From assembly GCF_018449605.1 (NCBI RefSeq), contig NZ_JAAVUW010000001.1, positions 496,001 to 560,000 on the forward strand: a stretch of 64,000 nt of DNA, given 5' to 3'. Source of the stretch: Luteibacter sp. dw_328 (lineage in GTDB: Bacteria > Pseudomonadota > Gammaproteobacteria > Xanthomonadales > Rhodanobacteraceae). The position numbers were made by a program, and so were the translations under genes. Shown in pieces: positions 17,930-27,164 of this stretch. Position 1 is the stretch's first letter. Each line of letters starts with the position of its first letter. Below the pieces are notes generated by a model that worked only from the letters and a program-made list of their open reading frames with translations, ran no database searches and had not been told where the DNA came from.

Positions 17930-19381
17930 ATGAATGGAGTAAATAACTGGTCCATGGCTACCCACAAACCCAGCGATATCGGAACACTGGACACCGAGGC
18001 GAGCGCGCCTTATTACCGGCAGATTTACGATCGCTTCTGCGATGCGATCATCGGCGGCGTCATGAAGCCTGGCGATCGCGTCCCGTCGGCACGCGCCCTG
18101 GCGGAAGAACTCGGGCTGGCCAGAGGAACGATCGACGCCGCGTATTCCCTGCTGGTCGCCGAGGGTTACATCCAGTCGCGCGGCCAGGCCGGCACCATCG
18201 TTACGCCGGGTCTCAAACCCAGGGCTCCCGTCGGTACGCCCGAAAAGTCGCCAGCGCCCTCTCGCGTGCTCGCGAACACGTTTCGCCCGGATTCGATACG
18301 GCCCTTCCAGATGGGGCTGCCCGCCCTGGATGCGTTTCCGCGTAAGGTGTGGGCAAGGCTGGGCGCTCGCTGCGCGCGCGAGATGCAACCGTCCGACATG
18401 GTTCATCCGGCTGTGCATGGACTTCCGGAGCTCCGGTCCCAGATCGCGGCGTATCTTCAGGTGTCGCGGGGTATCGCGTGTTCGCCGACGCAGGTCTTTG
18501 TCACCTCCGGCTACCGCCATACGCTGTCGTTGATCGCGCAGGCGTTGTTGAAGTCCGGCGACAAGGTCTGGGTGGAAGACCCCGGCTATCCACCGACCAG
18601 TGACCTGCTCGGCCATCGACGGGTCACTGCGGTTCCGGTCCCCGTGGATCACGAAGGTCTCATCGTTTCCGAAGGCTTGCGATTGGCGCCTCGTGCGCGT
18701 GCTGCCGTGGTCACACCTGCCCATCAAAGCCCGCTGTGCGTGTCCTTGTCGCTGGCCCGGCGATGGGCCTTGCTCGAGTGGGCTACGCGCAACGAGGCGT
18801 GGATCATCGAGGACGACTACGACGGCGAGTATCGCTACGTCAGCCGGCCTCTGCCGGCATTGAAAAGTCTCGACAGGGAAGGGCGGGTGCTTTACGCAGG
18901 GACCTTCAGCAAGGTGCTCTTCCCGAGTATCCGCCTTGCCTATCTGGTGGTTCCCGAGGCGCAGGTGGAGCGTTTCGAGGAGGTCAGCCGGGTATTCGCC
19001 GGTGGAAGCCCCTGGCTGACGCAAGCTGTTGTCTCAGCTTTTATCAAGGAGGGCCACTTCGCAAGGCACATCCAACGCACGCGCAAGCTCTATGGCGAGC
19101 GACGTGACGCAACAGCGGCCGGCCTCGAGAGCGTGCTCGGCAAATACCTGAGCGTGGATTCCCAGCCGGGCGGCATGCACCTGATCCTGCGCTTGCTGGG
19201 CCGGCGCTCCGATCGCCGGCTGGTAGAACGCATGCTTGACGCCGGCCTGTACGCGGAGGCCCTGACCGACTGGACCGCCCGTCGCGACGGTGCCTCCGCA
19301 TTGCTCGTCAACTTCACGAATGTTGAGTCGCAGGCGAAAGCAGAGACCCTTGGCAAGCGGATGCTCAACATCATGGCCTAG
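17930..19381 (+). CDS. MocR/PdxR-family transcriptional regulator (GntR HTH fused to aminotransferase domain)
   Basis: 483 residues. GntR-type winged helix at about 25-90 (PGDRVPSARALAEELGLARGTIDAAYSLL), then a fold-type I aminotransferase domain (about 120-480). The PLP-binding Lys is visible in AGTFSKVLFPSIRL. Such proteins use PLP or its adducts as effector. An alternative ATG lies at 17954. In the 32-bp gap and start region, TAGACCA (about 17916) and TGGTCC (about 17949) form an inverted pair, resembling MocR half-sites. Confidence 0.88.
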   Translation: MNGVNNWSMATHKPSDIGTLDTEASAPYYRQIYDRFCDAIIGGVMKPGDRVPSARALAEELGLARGTIDAAYSLLVAEGYIQSRGQAGTIVTPGLKPRAPVGTPEKSPAPSRVLANTFRPDSIRPFQMGLPALDAFPRKVWARLGARCAREMQPSDMVHPAVHGLPELRSQIAAYLQVSRGIACSPTQVFVTSGYRHTLSLIAQALLKSGDKVWVEDPGYPPTSDLLGHRRVTAVPVPVDHEGLIVSEGLRLAPRARAAVVTPAHQSPLCVSLSLARRWALLEWATRNEAWIIEDDYDGEYRYVSRPLPALKSLDREGRVLYAGTFSKVLFPSIRLAYLVVPEAQVERFEEVSRVFAGGSPWLTQAVVSAFIKEGHFARHIQRTRKLYGERRDATAAGLESVLGKYLSVDSQPGGMHLILRLLGRRSDRRLVERMLDAGLYAEALTDWTARRDGASALLVNFTNVESQAKAETLGKRMLNIMA

Positions 19382-19462
19382 TACGGAACACGATACTTGG
19401 ACCTTCTTACATGGGCCAAGAGGGAAGACGATGACATCCTCCTCCCAACGTGAAGCACAGCC

Positions 19463-19915
19463 ATGAATCAGCGCATCGATTATTCCAAAGCCTCTCCTGA
19501 CGGCTACAAGGCATTTGGCGGCGTCTACGTCACCGTACTGAAGGGCAGCCTGCCGAAGGAACTCATCGACCTGGTATACCTGCGCGTATCGCAGATCAAC
19601 GGCTGCGCGTTCTGCATCGACATGCATTCGCGCGATCTGCTCAAGTCCGGGCTCGACGTGGAGAAGCTCGTGCTCGTTCCGGTGTGGAGCGATGCCGGCC
19701 ACGTATTCAGTACCCGTGAGAAAAGGGCACTGGCGTGGGCCGAGACGGTAACCAACGTGTCGGCAACGGGTGTACCCGACGCGGACTACGAAGCGGCTGC
19801 CGGCGAATTCAACGCGGCGGAGCTTGCCGACCTGACCTATGCCATCGGCCTGATGAACGCCTTCAATCGATTCGGGGTCGCTTTCCGTTCGACCCCCGCC
19901 GCCAAGAACATCTGA
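19463..19915 (+). CDS. Carboxymuconolactone decarboxylase-like (AhpD-type) protein
   Basis: 150 residues, all-helical AhpD-like fold. The redox pair is Cys48-x-x-Cys51 in INGCAFCIDMHS, as in alkylhydroperoxidases. It ends 11 bp before the SugE-like exporter gene, so they share a transcript. It probably supplies a peroxidase or thiol-redox activity. ATG chosen for the canonical N-terminus and the preceding CACAGCC context; its ribosome-binding site is weak. Confidence 0.88.
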   Translation: MNQRIDYSKASPDGYKAFGGVYVTVLKGSLPKELIDLVYLRVSQINGCAFCIDMHSRDLLKSGLDVEKLVLVPVWSDAGHVFSTREKRALAWAETVTNVSATGVPDADYEAAAGEFNAAELADLTYAIGLMNAFNRFGVAFRSTPAAKNI

Positions 19916-19926
19916 GGACTACCGAC

Positions 19927-20247
19927 ATGGCCTGGACATTACTCAGCCTGGCGGGCGTGCTGGAGATCGCGTTCGCTGTTTTCCTCAAATCGTCGCTGGG
20001 CTTTACGCGGTGGTTACCTGCCGTGCTGACGGTAGTCACCGGGTTGTCGAGCGTGGTCCTTCTTTCGATCTCGCTGCGCACGCTCCCCGTCGGAACCGGT
20101 TATGCGGTCTGGACGGGGATCGGCGCGGCGGGTACAGCCATCATCGGCGTGGCATTTCTTGGCGATTCGGCGGCGCCCATGAGATTGCTGTGCATCGCGC
20201 TCATTCTCGGCGGGGTGATCGGGTTGAAGCTGGTATCGGGTGCTTGA
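19927..20247 (+). CDS. sugE: SMR-family exporter, SugE/Gdx-like
   Basis: 106 residues, four transmembrane helices. The essential Glu is in VLEIAFAVFLKSS (residue 13). LPVGTGYAVWTGIGAAGTA and SAAPMRL match SugE, the guanidinium/quaternary-ammonium exporter subgroup, better than EmrE. SMR proteins act as antiparallel dimers in the inner membrane. It is downstream of the AhpD-like gene, and no guanidine riboswitch is evident. Confidence 0.9.
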   Translation: MAWTLLSLAGVLEIAFAVFLKSSLGFTRWLPAVLTVVTGLSSVVLLSISLRTLPVGTGYAVWTGIGAAGTAIIGVAFLGDSAAPMRLLCIALILGGVIGLKLVSGA

Positions 20248-20262
20248 CGGGCGGTGACGGGG

Positions 20263-20293
20263 TTGACTGTAACGACTGTTACAGTTAGCCTTC
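20263..20293 (+). promoter_or_regulatory. Promoter with TGTAAC-N4-GTTACA operator upstream of the TetR gene
   Basis: A -35-like TTGACT (20263-20268), a 17-bp spacer and a weak -10-like TAGCCT (20286-20291). The perfect inverted repeat TGTAAC-GACT-GTTACA (20268-20283) lies across the spacer, where a bound repressor would block polymerase. The same 31-bp block recurs at 27542-27572 with four differences. Confidence 0.7.
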
Positions 20294-20298
20294 GTCAC

Positions 20299-20862
20299 AT
20301 GACCACCCGTAAAGAAACGTTGCTCGAAGACCTTCTGGGTTACCTGCTGCGGGAAGGTATCTCCGATCTCTCGCTGCGCCCCATGGCTGAAGCGATCGGC
20401 ACCAGCGCGCGCTTGCTCATTTTCCATTTCGGCACGAAGGATAACCTCCTGATGGAGGTGCTCGCCGAGATGCAGAACCGGTTGCAGCAGTCGTTCGTAC
20501 GCCTGTCGGAGGCGGCGAGCCGATCCGAGTCGTCTGAGCCACTGTTCCGTTTGTTCTGGGACTGGGCCCTTCAGGAAGAGAACTTCGTCCACCTGAAGCT
20601 CCTGTACCAGCTGCACATGCTGGTGATACAGGACAGCGCAACCTACGGTCCGTATCTCAAGGGCAATGCGGTTAATTGGCAGAAGATGATCCGGAAGACA
20701 CTGCCGGACTGCCACAAGAATGCCCCGATGGTCACGTTGTTCGGCGCGGTTTTCGACGGCCTGTTCATCGAACTCATGAGCACCGGCGATCGCAAACGAA
20801 CTACCCGGGCACTCGACGAGTTCGTCCTGCTGATCCGTAGCCAGGTCGCATCCGCAACGTAG
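20299..20862 (+). CDS. TetR/AcrR-family transcriptional regulator
   Basis: 187 residues; N-terminal helix-turn-helix at about 5-50 (LSLRPMAEAIGTSARLLIFHFGTKDNLL) and a helical ligand domain. The start at 20299 lies just after the palindromic operator, so it very likely represses its own promoter. It is followed after 14 bp by the CPBP protease gene and then by a DUF1801 gene, all on the same strand. The second operator copy before 27605 marks another likely target. Confidence 0.88.
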   Translation: MTTRKETLLEDLLGYLLREGISDLSLRPMAEAIGTSARLLIFHFGTKDNLLMEVLAEMQNRLQQSFVRLSEAASRSESSEPLFRLFWDWALQEENFVHLKLLYQLHMLVIQDSATYGPYLKGNAVNWQKMIRKTLPDCHKNAPMVTLFGAVFDGLFIELMSTGDRKRTTRALDEFVLLIRSQVASAT

Positions 20863-20876
20863 CCGAGGAAGCTTCC

Positions 20877-21530
20877 ATGACTGATCGTCTTCTCCGTGCC
20901 TCACCCCGGTGGATGCTTTGCTCATTGCTGGTGATGGTTGCGCTCCAGTTACCCCTGGCCGGTATGCTTTTCCCGGGCCAGGGGCTGATGTCCCAAGTAA
21001 ACAGGGAGATGGTGTACTGGAGCTCCGCGCTTCTTCTTCTCATCTATATCGTTCGCGTTGAACGACGGCCGTTAAGGTCGATCGGCTTGACATGGCCAAC
21101 GGGAAGAAGCCTGGTATTCGGAGTAGCCGGAGCCGTGGCGATGATCGCCGGCATGGCAGTCATTTACCTCGTCGTATTCCCGGCGTTCGGCCTGTCGGAC
21201 GCGACGCAGAACGCGGCCGCCGAGAACGAGCCGTTCGGCCTGCTGTTCTTCGTGGTTGTTCGAGCCGCTGTTCACGAGGAGCTTTTTTACCGCGGATTTG
21301 CGATTGAACGCCTGACGGAAATCACGGGTTTGCGCTGGTTGGCCGGTCTCATTTCGGTGATTGCTTTTACCTACGCCCATCTGAGCTATTGGGGTTGGGC
21401 GCACCTGATCGTTGCCGGCTATGGCGGCTTGGTGTTGACGGTCATGTATCTTTGGCGACGCGACCTTGCCTCCAACATGATCGCGCACTTCCTCACCGAC
21501 GCCGTCGGATTTCTGCTCGGCGCTGTTTGA
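20877..21530 (+). CDS. CPBP-family intramembrane metalloprotease (CAAX-protease-like)
   Basis: 217 residues, about six transmembrane helices. Motif 1 is EExxxR at Glu134, Glu135 and Arg139 (HEELFYRGF). Motif 2 is an FxxxH-like FTYAHLSYW, and motif 3 is NMIAHFLTD. These provide the metal site of the Abi/CPBP family. Its function may be in self-immunity or membrane protein processing. Co-transcribed with the TetR gene upstream. Confidence 0.88.
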   Translation: MTDRLLRASPRWMLCSLLVMVALQLPLAGMLFPGQGLMSQVNREMVYWSSALLLLIYIVRVERRPLRSIGLTWPTGRSLVFGVAGAVAMIAGMAVIYLVVFPAFGLSDATQNAAAENEPFGLLFFVVVRAAVHEELFYRGFAIERLTEITGLRWLAGLISVIAFTYAHLSYWGWAHLIVAGYGGLVLTVMYLWRRDLASNMIAHFLTDAVGFLLGAV

Positions 21531-21554
21531 CTGTCGTGAGCCAACAGGAGAGAC

Positions 21555-21947
21555 ATGGTGAACCAGGAAAGCCCTTCCTTACGCATTGACGAATACATTG
21601 CCGGACTTACTGACTGGCGCGGTCCGATGTTGGCGCGGCTGCGCAAGGCGATCCTGAAGGCGGATCCCGGTATCGTCGAGGCATGGAAGTGGATGGGAAG
21701 CCCCGTGTGGGTTCTCGACGGAAACCTCCTGGTCGGTAACGCGCACAAGGAAAAAGTCAAACTCACCTTTGCCCATGGCGCGGCCCTCGCCGATCCGGAC
21801 AAGCTTTTCAACAACGGCTTCGGCGGCAAGGTGTGGCGCGCGATCGATGTCTTCGAGGGCGATGCGATCGATGGGAACGCTTTGACGGCGTTAGTAAGAA
21901 CCGCCGTCGCGTTCAATCGTGGGAAGGCGAAGAGTAAATCACGCTAA
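21555..21947 (+). CDS. DUF1801 (YdhG-like) protein
   Basis: 130 residues. The pattern IDEYIAGLTDWRGPMLARLRKAILKADPGIVEAWKW, given here as family evidence in short form (residues 11-46), and KLTFAHGAAL are typical of DUF1801. Function unknown; relatives have an SRPBCC-unrelated small alpha/beta fold. AGGAGAG precedes the ATG. It is 24 bp after the CPBP gene and may be in the same operon. Confidence 0.8.
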   Translation: MVNQESPSLRIDEYIAGLTDWRGPMLARLRKAILKADPGIVEAWKWMGSPVWVLDGNLLVGNAHKEKVKLTFAHGAALADPDKLFNNGFGGKVWRAIDVFEGDAIDGNALTALVRTAVAFNRGKAKSKSR

Positions 21948-21969
21948 CTAGGGCGGATCACGGTGATCC

Positions 21970-22473
21970 TTACTTCGTCTGCTCCGTGAATGTGGTTGAG
22001 GCGAGACGAAGCACATCTTGCTTGAACAGGTAGATCGATACTGCCAGCAAGACCACGTCCTTCATGAGGAAGGGAACATTGCCTACCATTGCCGGGAAGC
22101 CACCGGCTGATTCTGCCCAGCCGTGAGGCATGAACGGAATGATCGTAACTGTGCCCACGAAGGTGGCGATGGAAGCCAACGCACCCGCCGCGCCAAGCTT
22201 TCGGTTCCAGAACCCTGCCAGAAGCAGAATACCGGTGGTCCACTCGGACACGCCCAGAAAGGTGCTCGCCCCGCGGATGCCGAATGCCGGATACATCCAG
22301 GAGATCAGCGGGCCGTTGCCGATGTAAGGAATGAGGATTTGCGCCTCGTAGTCGAACCACTTCTGATAACCGAAGAAGGCAAAAATGATGACCATCGAGG
22401 CGCGAAGCAGGTGGTAGTCGATATCCGACGTGAAGAATGCCGAACTCGAAAGTGCGTGGTTTTGGGTTTTCAT
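21970..22473 (-). CDS. DUF417 (YkgB/RclC-like) inner-membrane protein
   Basis: 167 residues with four predicted transmembrane helices. GYQKWFDYEAQILIPYIGNGP and SEWTTGILLLAGFW are typical of DUF417. In E. coli the member RclC belongs to the reactive-chlorine resistance system controlled by RclR. Here it is the second gene of an operon with an AhpD-like gene (39-bp gap), divergent from an AraC regulator with RclR-like features. Molecular function is not established. Confidence 0.85.
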   Translation of the reverse strand: MKTQNHALSSSAFFTSDIDYHLLRASMVIIFAFFGYQKWFDYEAQILIPYIGNGPLISWMYPAFGIRGASTFLGVSEWTTGILLLAGFWNRKLGAAGALASIATFVGTVTIIPFMPHGWAESAGGFPAMVGNVPFLMKDVVLLAVSIYLFKQDVLRLASTTFTEQTK

Positions 22474-22512
22474 CGTTAGCTGCCGAAGTTGACGAGTTGG
22501 ATGTGAAGTCGT

Positions 22513-23052
22513 TCAGTCGACTGCGGGGAAGTCCACGTCCGTGTCATTGATGCGATTGAACGTGTTGGTGAACATCGTCAGCGAGATAGCCAGGGAGATG
22601 GCCACCAGTTGGGCATCCGAATAGCCGGCAGCCCGGATATCCGCGACCGCGTCAGCCGGCACGGTGCCGCTCTCGCGCATGACACGGAGAACGAAGGTGA
22701 TAAGTGCATCGCGCTTGATGTCACCGGTCGGTGCCATGTGGCCGATGGCCCGGGTGGCCTCGGGCGACAGGCCGGTCATCGTTGCGAGCATGGTGTGTGC
22801 CGCAACGCAGTAGTCACAGCCGGTCTGCGCGCTCACTAGCAGTTTGATCGTCTCGAGATCCTTCTTGCCCAATCCAGCGGAAGCCAGCGCGGTTTCGGCG
22901 GCCAGGTAAGCCATCAGGACGTTGGGTGCGAGGTGACCTACGGCAGCGAAGAGGTTGGGTACCTGTCCGCCAGTCATCTTGCGGACCTGGCTGTAAACCT
23001 CGGCGGTGGCACCGGCGGCGGTATCGACGGCGGGGATAATCATTCGGCTCAT
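22513..23052 (-). CDS. Carboxymuconolactone decarboxylase-like (AhpD-type) protein
   Basis: 179 residues. The redox CxxC is Cys79-Asp-Tyr-Cys82 in QTGCDYCVAAHT, followed by the proton-relay His. It likely works as an alkylhydroperoxidase-type or thiol-disulfide enzyme in the cytoplasm. The ATG at 23052 has GAGGAG at good spacing. It is the first gene of the operon with DUF417 and faces the AraC regulator across a 110-bp promoter region. Confidence 0.88.
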   Translation of the reverse strand: MSRMIIPAVDTAAGATAEVYSQVRKMTGGQVPNLFAAVGHLAPNVLMAYLAAETALASAGLGKKDLETIKLLVSAQTGCDYCVAAHTMLATMTGLSPEATRAIGHMAPTGDIKRDALITFVLRVMRESGTVPADAVADIRAAGYSDAQLVAISLAISLTMFTNTFNRINDTDVDFPAVD

Positions 23053-23137
23053 GGCGTGCTCCTCATGGGAGGTGGTTGGGATGGAGAGATTCTCCGCCCC
23101 CAACATGACCTCGACGAGCCCCAATTGATTCGATATT

Positions 23138-23151
23138 ATCCTCAAAAGGAT
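23138..23151. promoter_or_regulatory. Inverted repeat ATCCT-N4-AGGAT, candidate operator
   Basis: A perfect five-base inverted repeat around CAAA, 12 bases before the AraC-family start and within the divergent promoter region. Position suggests an autoregulatory site; there is no independent support. Confidence 0.35.
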
Positions 23152-23162
23152 CAGGTGGCCGT

Positions 23163-24122
23163 ATGTCACACGACGTCGATTGGCTCAGTCGTTTCCTCGC
23201 CACGCTATCCGTCACGGGCCGGCTGGAAATTCGGTGCTCGTATGGCGCGCCCTGGGACATCACCTACGTCGACTCACCGCCCGGCGAGATGCCCTATCAC
23301 CTGGTAATTCGCGGCAAGGCTGTCCTCGAGCCTCCGACGGGCGGCGAACACGTCACGCTCACCGCGGGCGATATCGTGGTGATGCCACAAGGCGGAGGAC
23401 ATGTCCTGCGCGATGGCAGCGGTCTGCCCCCTGGCCCGGTGCATGAGCGCGACGCATTGAACGTGCTGCTAAGTGAAAATGAAGGTGAGGGCGAGCGACT
23501 TGAAATGTTGTGCGGCCGCTTCGTGATCGCCGCGCCCCACGACCGTTGGCTCCGCCACTACCTGCCCTCGACGCTCGTCGTACGTGCGGGAAAGCGCGTC
23601 ACGCACGGTGAGGTATCCGCGAAGGCCCGGTTGGGCCGGCTGGTGTCGCTCATGCGCGAAGAGAGCCTCGACGGCGGCCTGGGCGGCTACGCCCTCTTGA
23701 ACGCATTGTCGGCCGCACTCTTTGCCATCGTGCTGCGGGCGTCGAGTGAAGCGGAAGCACCTCCCGCGGGACTGCTGGCGTTGGCGGCACATCCGCGGCT
23801 CGCCCCTGCCATCTCGGCGATGTTCAGCGACCCGGCGCGCGCGTGGACCCTGCCTGAGTTGGCCGCCTTGAGCAGCATGTCGCGGGCGACGTTCATGCGA
23901 CGCTTCCAGGAAGGACTCGGACACTCGGCAAGCGAGCTGCTGCAGGATATCCGGATGAGTCTGGCGGCTAACGATCTGAGGAACCCCGGCCGCGCCACGG
24001 AGGCCGTTGCCGATGCGGTGGGTTATCAATCCGTCTCGGCGTTCCGGCGGGTGTTCACCGAGCGGATCGGGATGACGCCAGGGGCGTGGCGTCGGCAGTT
24101 CATCGAGGCAAGCCCCTCGTGA
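23163..24122 (+). CDS. AraC-family regulator, RclR-like (cupin N-domain)
   Basis: 319 residues: cupin-type N-domain (about 20-100, ending PQGGGHVLRDG), linker, and C-terminal AraC helix-turn-helix pair (about 215-310: WTLPELAALSSMSRATFMRRF and TEAVADAVGYQSVSAFRRVF). Cys25 (EIRCSYGAPW) and Cys117 (EMLCGRF) fall where, from memory of E. coli RclR, its redox-sensing Cys21 and Cys89 lie. It is divergent from an AhpD-like/DUF417 operon, matching a reactive-chlorine or thiol-stress switch. Confidence 0.85.
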   Translation: MSHDVDWLSRFLATLSVTGRLEIRCSYGAPWDITYVDSPPGEMPYHLVIRGKAVLEPPTGGEHVTLTAGDIVVMPQGGGHVLRDGSGLPPGPVHERDALNVLLSENEGEGERLEMLCGRFVIAAPHDRWLRHYLPSTLVVRAGKRVTHGEVSAKARLGRLVSLMREESLDGGLGGYALLNALSAALFAIVLRASSEAEAPPAGLLALAAHPRLAPAISAMFSDPARAWTLPELAALSSMSRATFMRRFQEGLGHSASELLQDIRMSLAANDLRNPGRATEAVADAVGYQSVSAFRRVFTERIGMTPGAWRRQFIEASPS

Positions 24123-24136
24123 TAAGCGATCGGCTC

Positions 24137-26974
24137 TCAGAAGCCGCGTAGATCGTCGACCGGTAAAGCCAGCGTTCCATCGGTGATTCGTTCCAGCGTG
24201 CGCCCGACCACGTCGACGTCGTTGTCGAAGCTGCCATGGGCCGCACTGATGGTCGTGCCCGAGAGACTCGTCCTGACCTTGTTCGCGGTGGTGAGGTCGA
24301 TGCGTCTGTCCAGGCCACTCTGCTTCGCGGCCTGGCGCCAGTTGCCCAGCGCTTCGCCTGAACTCGACGAGCCGTCCCAGCGGTCGTACGCAACGTCCAT
24401 GACATTGGCCAGGCCAAGGATGGGTGTGCGCACGTCCCGTTCGAGCGCGTCGGAGACGAGATAAAGCAGCGACTTTCGATACACGGCACCCACGTCGTCG
24501 TCGCGCTCATTCTCGTCGGAGAGGATGTCCAGGAACATGTTCTTCATCAGTGCAGCGTGAGGCGCGAAGTGGCTGTTGGCAAATTGGACGGTGCACGCCG
24601 GCGCGTAAAGATGGATGGACTTCGCCTTGGCATCCAGCCCCCGCGTTGCCAGCAGATCGACGAGCCAGCCGAGAAAGATCGCCCCGGCCGAGTGACCGAC
24701 CAGGTGGATTTCCAGTTCGTCGCCCCAGCTCTTTTCGAGGTTCTGCAGCGCGGTCACCAGCAGATCGACACCGCGGGTCGGCAGGCTCGCACCTTCGGCG
24801 TTGTCCTTCATCTCACTCCAGATCGGGCGGGCCAACGGACGACCCACGGTCGTCTCGATCAGCGCATCCGTCGCGTCGGTCAGGGCTTCCCGGATGCCGC
24901 CCGCACGTGACGTGGCACCTCGAAATTTGTCGGCGAGGATGTCCTCGATCGACTCGAGCACGCCTGTCTTCCACACCATGAACAGGGGGTAGCATCCGTT
25001 ACCGATGAAGTACTGCCCCATGACGCCGGCACGCTTGATCGCGGCTTCCTCGCTGTTCAGCCCACCGTGCGCGTAGATGACCAGCCGCTTTGGACCCTTC
25101 GGCTGCTGGCGAAACCACTGGTCGGGTAACGTGCATGCCTGATATACCAGCCCTCGACTCAGCTCGTCCTGGGTGAGGTAGCGCGATACGCGTCCATCGT
25201 TCCCAAGCACGATGCTGTGCTCATAGGCGTCCGCCTCATTCCATGCGCCGGAGCGGTCGGCTGCGCGACCTGAGGTCCCGGTCATGCCTGCCGCGCGCTG
25301 GCCGAATACCAGGCCCCGTACCCCCATTGCCGCGACCCATGCATCCATGCCGTTCGCCAGCCAGTCGGCGTACGTCAGCACGCCGAAGCCACCGCTTCCC
25401 CAACTCGTGCCCCAGGAATTCTGCACGACGAAACCACGGGTATTGAAACCGACCAGTGCGAACGCGTGGCCGTCGGTCTGCGAGGGATGGCCGTCGAAGG
25501 CGATCTCGGGCAAGGCGTCATGCCCGGTGACCTTGTGGCGAACGTGGGGTACGTTCTGCCAGCCAGCGTGCGTGTTGGCCGAGACGTAGATGGCCCCGAC
25601 TTCGAGGATAGCGGCCTGCAGGTCGGTAATCGTCGCGACGTCGATGCGGTAATAGACACCAAGCGTATTCGCCGTGGCACGGTCGGCATAGCCGAACCTG
25701 GGAGGACGCGTATCCCCGGGTACGTAAGGCCAGTCGTTCTCGAGGCAGGCGCCATTGTAGAACCAGCCTTTCAATGCGCCGCGGCAGCTCGATCCATCGT
25801 AGTTCTCGCCTGCATACTCGTCGTACCGCCGCGCAAAGTTGTAAAGCATCCGCGGACTGACCGACTCCAGCTTTCGGGCCTCATTGGCTTTTCGCCAACG
25901 CAGATAGTTGATGACGCAGGCCAGGCCGAAACCCGTGCACGCACCCTCGGAGCCCTGATCGAGAATCAGTCCGGCGCGGCTATAGACGGGCAGGAGCGCT
26001 TGTATCTCCGCATCGCTCGGTGAGCAGTCCGGCAGGCTGCGCGGCGGTGGCATATAGGAACGATCGCGGAGGTCGACGGGATCTTTGCTGGCATTCAAGG
26101 TGCGGACCGGTGTCTGGGTCTGGCTCGGCGTTCCCTTGCGAGCACGCGCCGTGAGGCCAGTCCGCGCAGCGACAGGCCAGACGGTGTCAGCCAGTCGAAA
26201 CACACTGCTGAACTTGTCCAGTCCGTAGGTGCCGCCGTTGACGAGCTTGCGCGCGACCGTCAACTTGTTTGCCGCCAACGCGGCTTGCATCGGGCCGGCG
26301 ACATCGTTGAGGAAGGTCGCCAGTAGCACGGCGGCGACCTCCGGTGCATTGGCCAGGTCCGGGAAGCTCTCGATGTCCAGGCCGATCTTGGCGGCGTAAG
26401 TGTGATAGTTGGCGCGTCCGGTCAACTGCACGAACCCGCGACCGCGAAAACGCGCGCCATCACCGGGCTGCGTGTTTCCCAGCGACTTACGACCGTCGTA
26501 GGCGCTGAAGGGCGGGGAGCCGGGCGTCGTGTTGAAGTGCGAGGGAAACTCAGAGATCGGGACGAAACCTTCTGTCTCGGCGCGGATCGTTCCCAGCGCG
26601 CTACAGATCATCGCCCGGTTCACCAGCCCGACGACATTCAGCGCTGCGGCGACATAGGGAAGGTTGCGCGCGATGTTGGACGCTTTTGTCGCCGGGAAAA
26701 GCTGCTTCACAGCGTCCAGCGTCAGGGGCACGGCAGTGGCCTGAAGCGTGACCATGCCCAAGACACTCTGGCAATAGGGACCGATGATCGCATCGGCGAC
26801 AAGCCCGACGCCTGACTGCCAGCTTCGGGCCGCCGCGTCGGTGAGATCATCGAACGCATTGCCCGAAGCCAGGCCCGGGAAGTCACCGGCGTGGCTGTTC
26901 AACGCCGATGCGAGTTTTTTGCGCAGTTGCGCTACATCAGGACCCGACGCGCCCTTCGTCAGAAGCATGGTCAC
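24137..26974 (-). CDS. Four-domain hydrolase: PG-binding + GH19 lysozyme-like + papain-like peptidase + alpha/beta hydrolase
   Basis: 945 residues, no signal peptide. Domains in order: a peptidoglycan-binding-1-like domain (about 5-75); a GH19 lysozyme/chitinase-like domain (about 95-270, acid region RAETEGF around Glu133 and [15 protein letters not shown]); a linker; a papain-like C1 peptidase (about 325-560; Gln340, Cys346 in [12 protein letters not shown], His503, Asn519 in VQNSWG); and an alpha/beta hydrolase (about 625-860; YAHGGLN, Ser762 in GHSAG). All key residues look intact. The start is a GTG with AAGGA nine bases upstream. It may be a secreted or injected lytic effector; its route of export is not visible. 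Confidence 0.85.
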   Translation of the reverse strand: MTMLLTKGASGPDVAQLRKKLASALNSHAGDFPGLASGNAFDDLTDAAARSWQSGVGLVADAIIGPYCQSVLGMVTLQATAVPLTLDAVKQLFPATKASNIARNLPYVAAALNVVGLVNRAMICSALGTIRAETEGFVPISEFPSHFNTTPGSPPFSAYDGRKSLGNTQPGDGARFRGRGFVQLTGRANYHTYAAKIGLDIESFPDLANAPEVAAVLLATFLNDVAGPMQAALAANKLTVARKLVNGGTYGLDKFSSVFRLADTVWPVAARTGLTARARKGTPSQTQTPVRTLNASKDPVDLRDRSYMPPPRSLPDCSPSDAEIQALLPVYSRAGLILDQGSEGACTGFGLACVINYLRWRKANEARKLESVSPRMLYNFARRYDEYAGENYDGSSCRGALKGWFYNGACLENDWPYVPGDTRPPRFGYADRATANTLGVYYRIDVATITDLQAAILEVGAIYVSANTHAGWQNVPHVRHKVTGHDALPEIAFDGHPSQTDGHAFALVGFNTRGFVVQNSWGTSWGSGGFGVLTYADWLANGMDAWVAAMGVRGLVFGQRAAGMTGTSGRAADRSGAWNEADAYEHSIVLGNDGRVSRYLTQDELSRGLVYQACTLPDQWFRQQPKGPKRLVIYAHGGLNSEEAAIKRAGVMGQYFIGNGCYPLFMVWKTGVLESIEDILADKFRGATSRAGGIREALTDATDALIETTVGRPLARPIWSEMKDNAEGASLPTRGVDLLVTALQNLEKSWGDELEIHLVGHSAGAIFLGWLVDLLATRGLDAKAKSIHLYAPACTVQFANSHFAPHAALMKNMFLDILSDENERDDDVGAVYRKSLLYLVSDALERDVRTPILGLANVMDVAYDRWDGSSSSGEALGNWRQAAKQSGLDRRIDLTTANKVRTSLSGTTISAAHGSFDNDVDVVGRTLERITDGTLALPVDDLRGF

Positions 26975-27098
26975 GGCTTGATATCCTTCGTCCGAACGGA
27001 CGCTTATGCTGGAAGGGCAGCATGGCGCCTGAGCGATGAAGGTCGCAATATGACTTTCAGAGTGCTGAAGACGTACGAAAAACTACCGGTGTAAATTC

Positions 27099-27114
27099 GG
27101 CACAGCACTGTGCC
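27099..27114. repeat. Perfect inverted repeat GGCACAG-CA-CTGTGCC
   Basis: Seven-base arms around CA, 50 bp before the PhnA-family start and 124 bp from the divergent hydrolase start. It could be an operator for either gene or a small hairpin. Confidence 0.4.
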
Positions 27115-27164
27115 TCCCGTGATTCGCGATATCATCTCACGCTGATTTTCAAGAGAGTCTTATC

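Noticed and set aside
17915-19024. Minus-strand open frame of 369 codons opposite the MocR gene
   Set aside because: No domain features; it mirrors a well-supported regulator gene on the plus strand.
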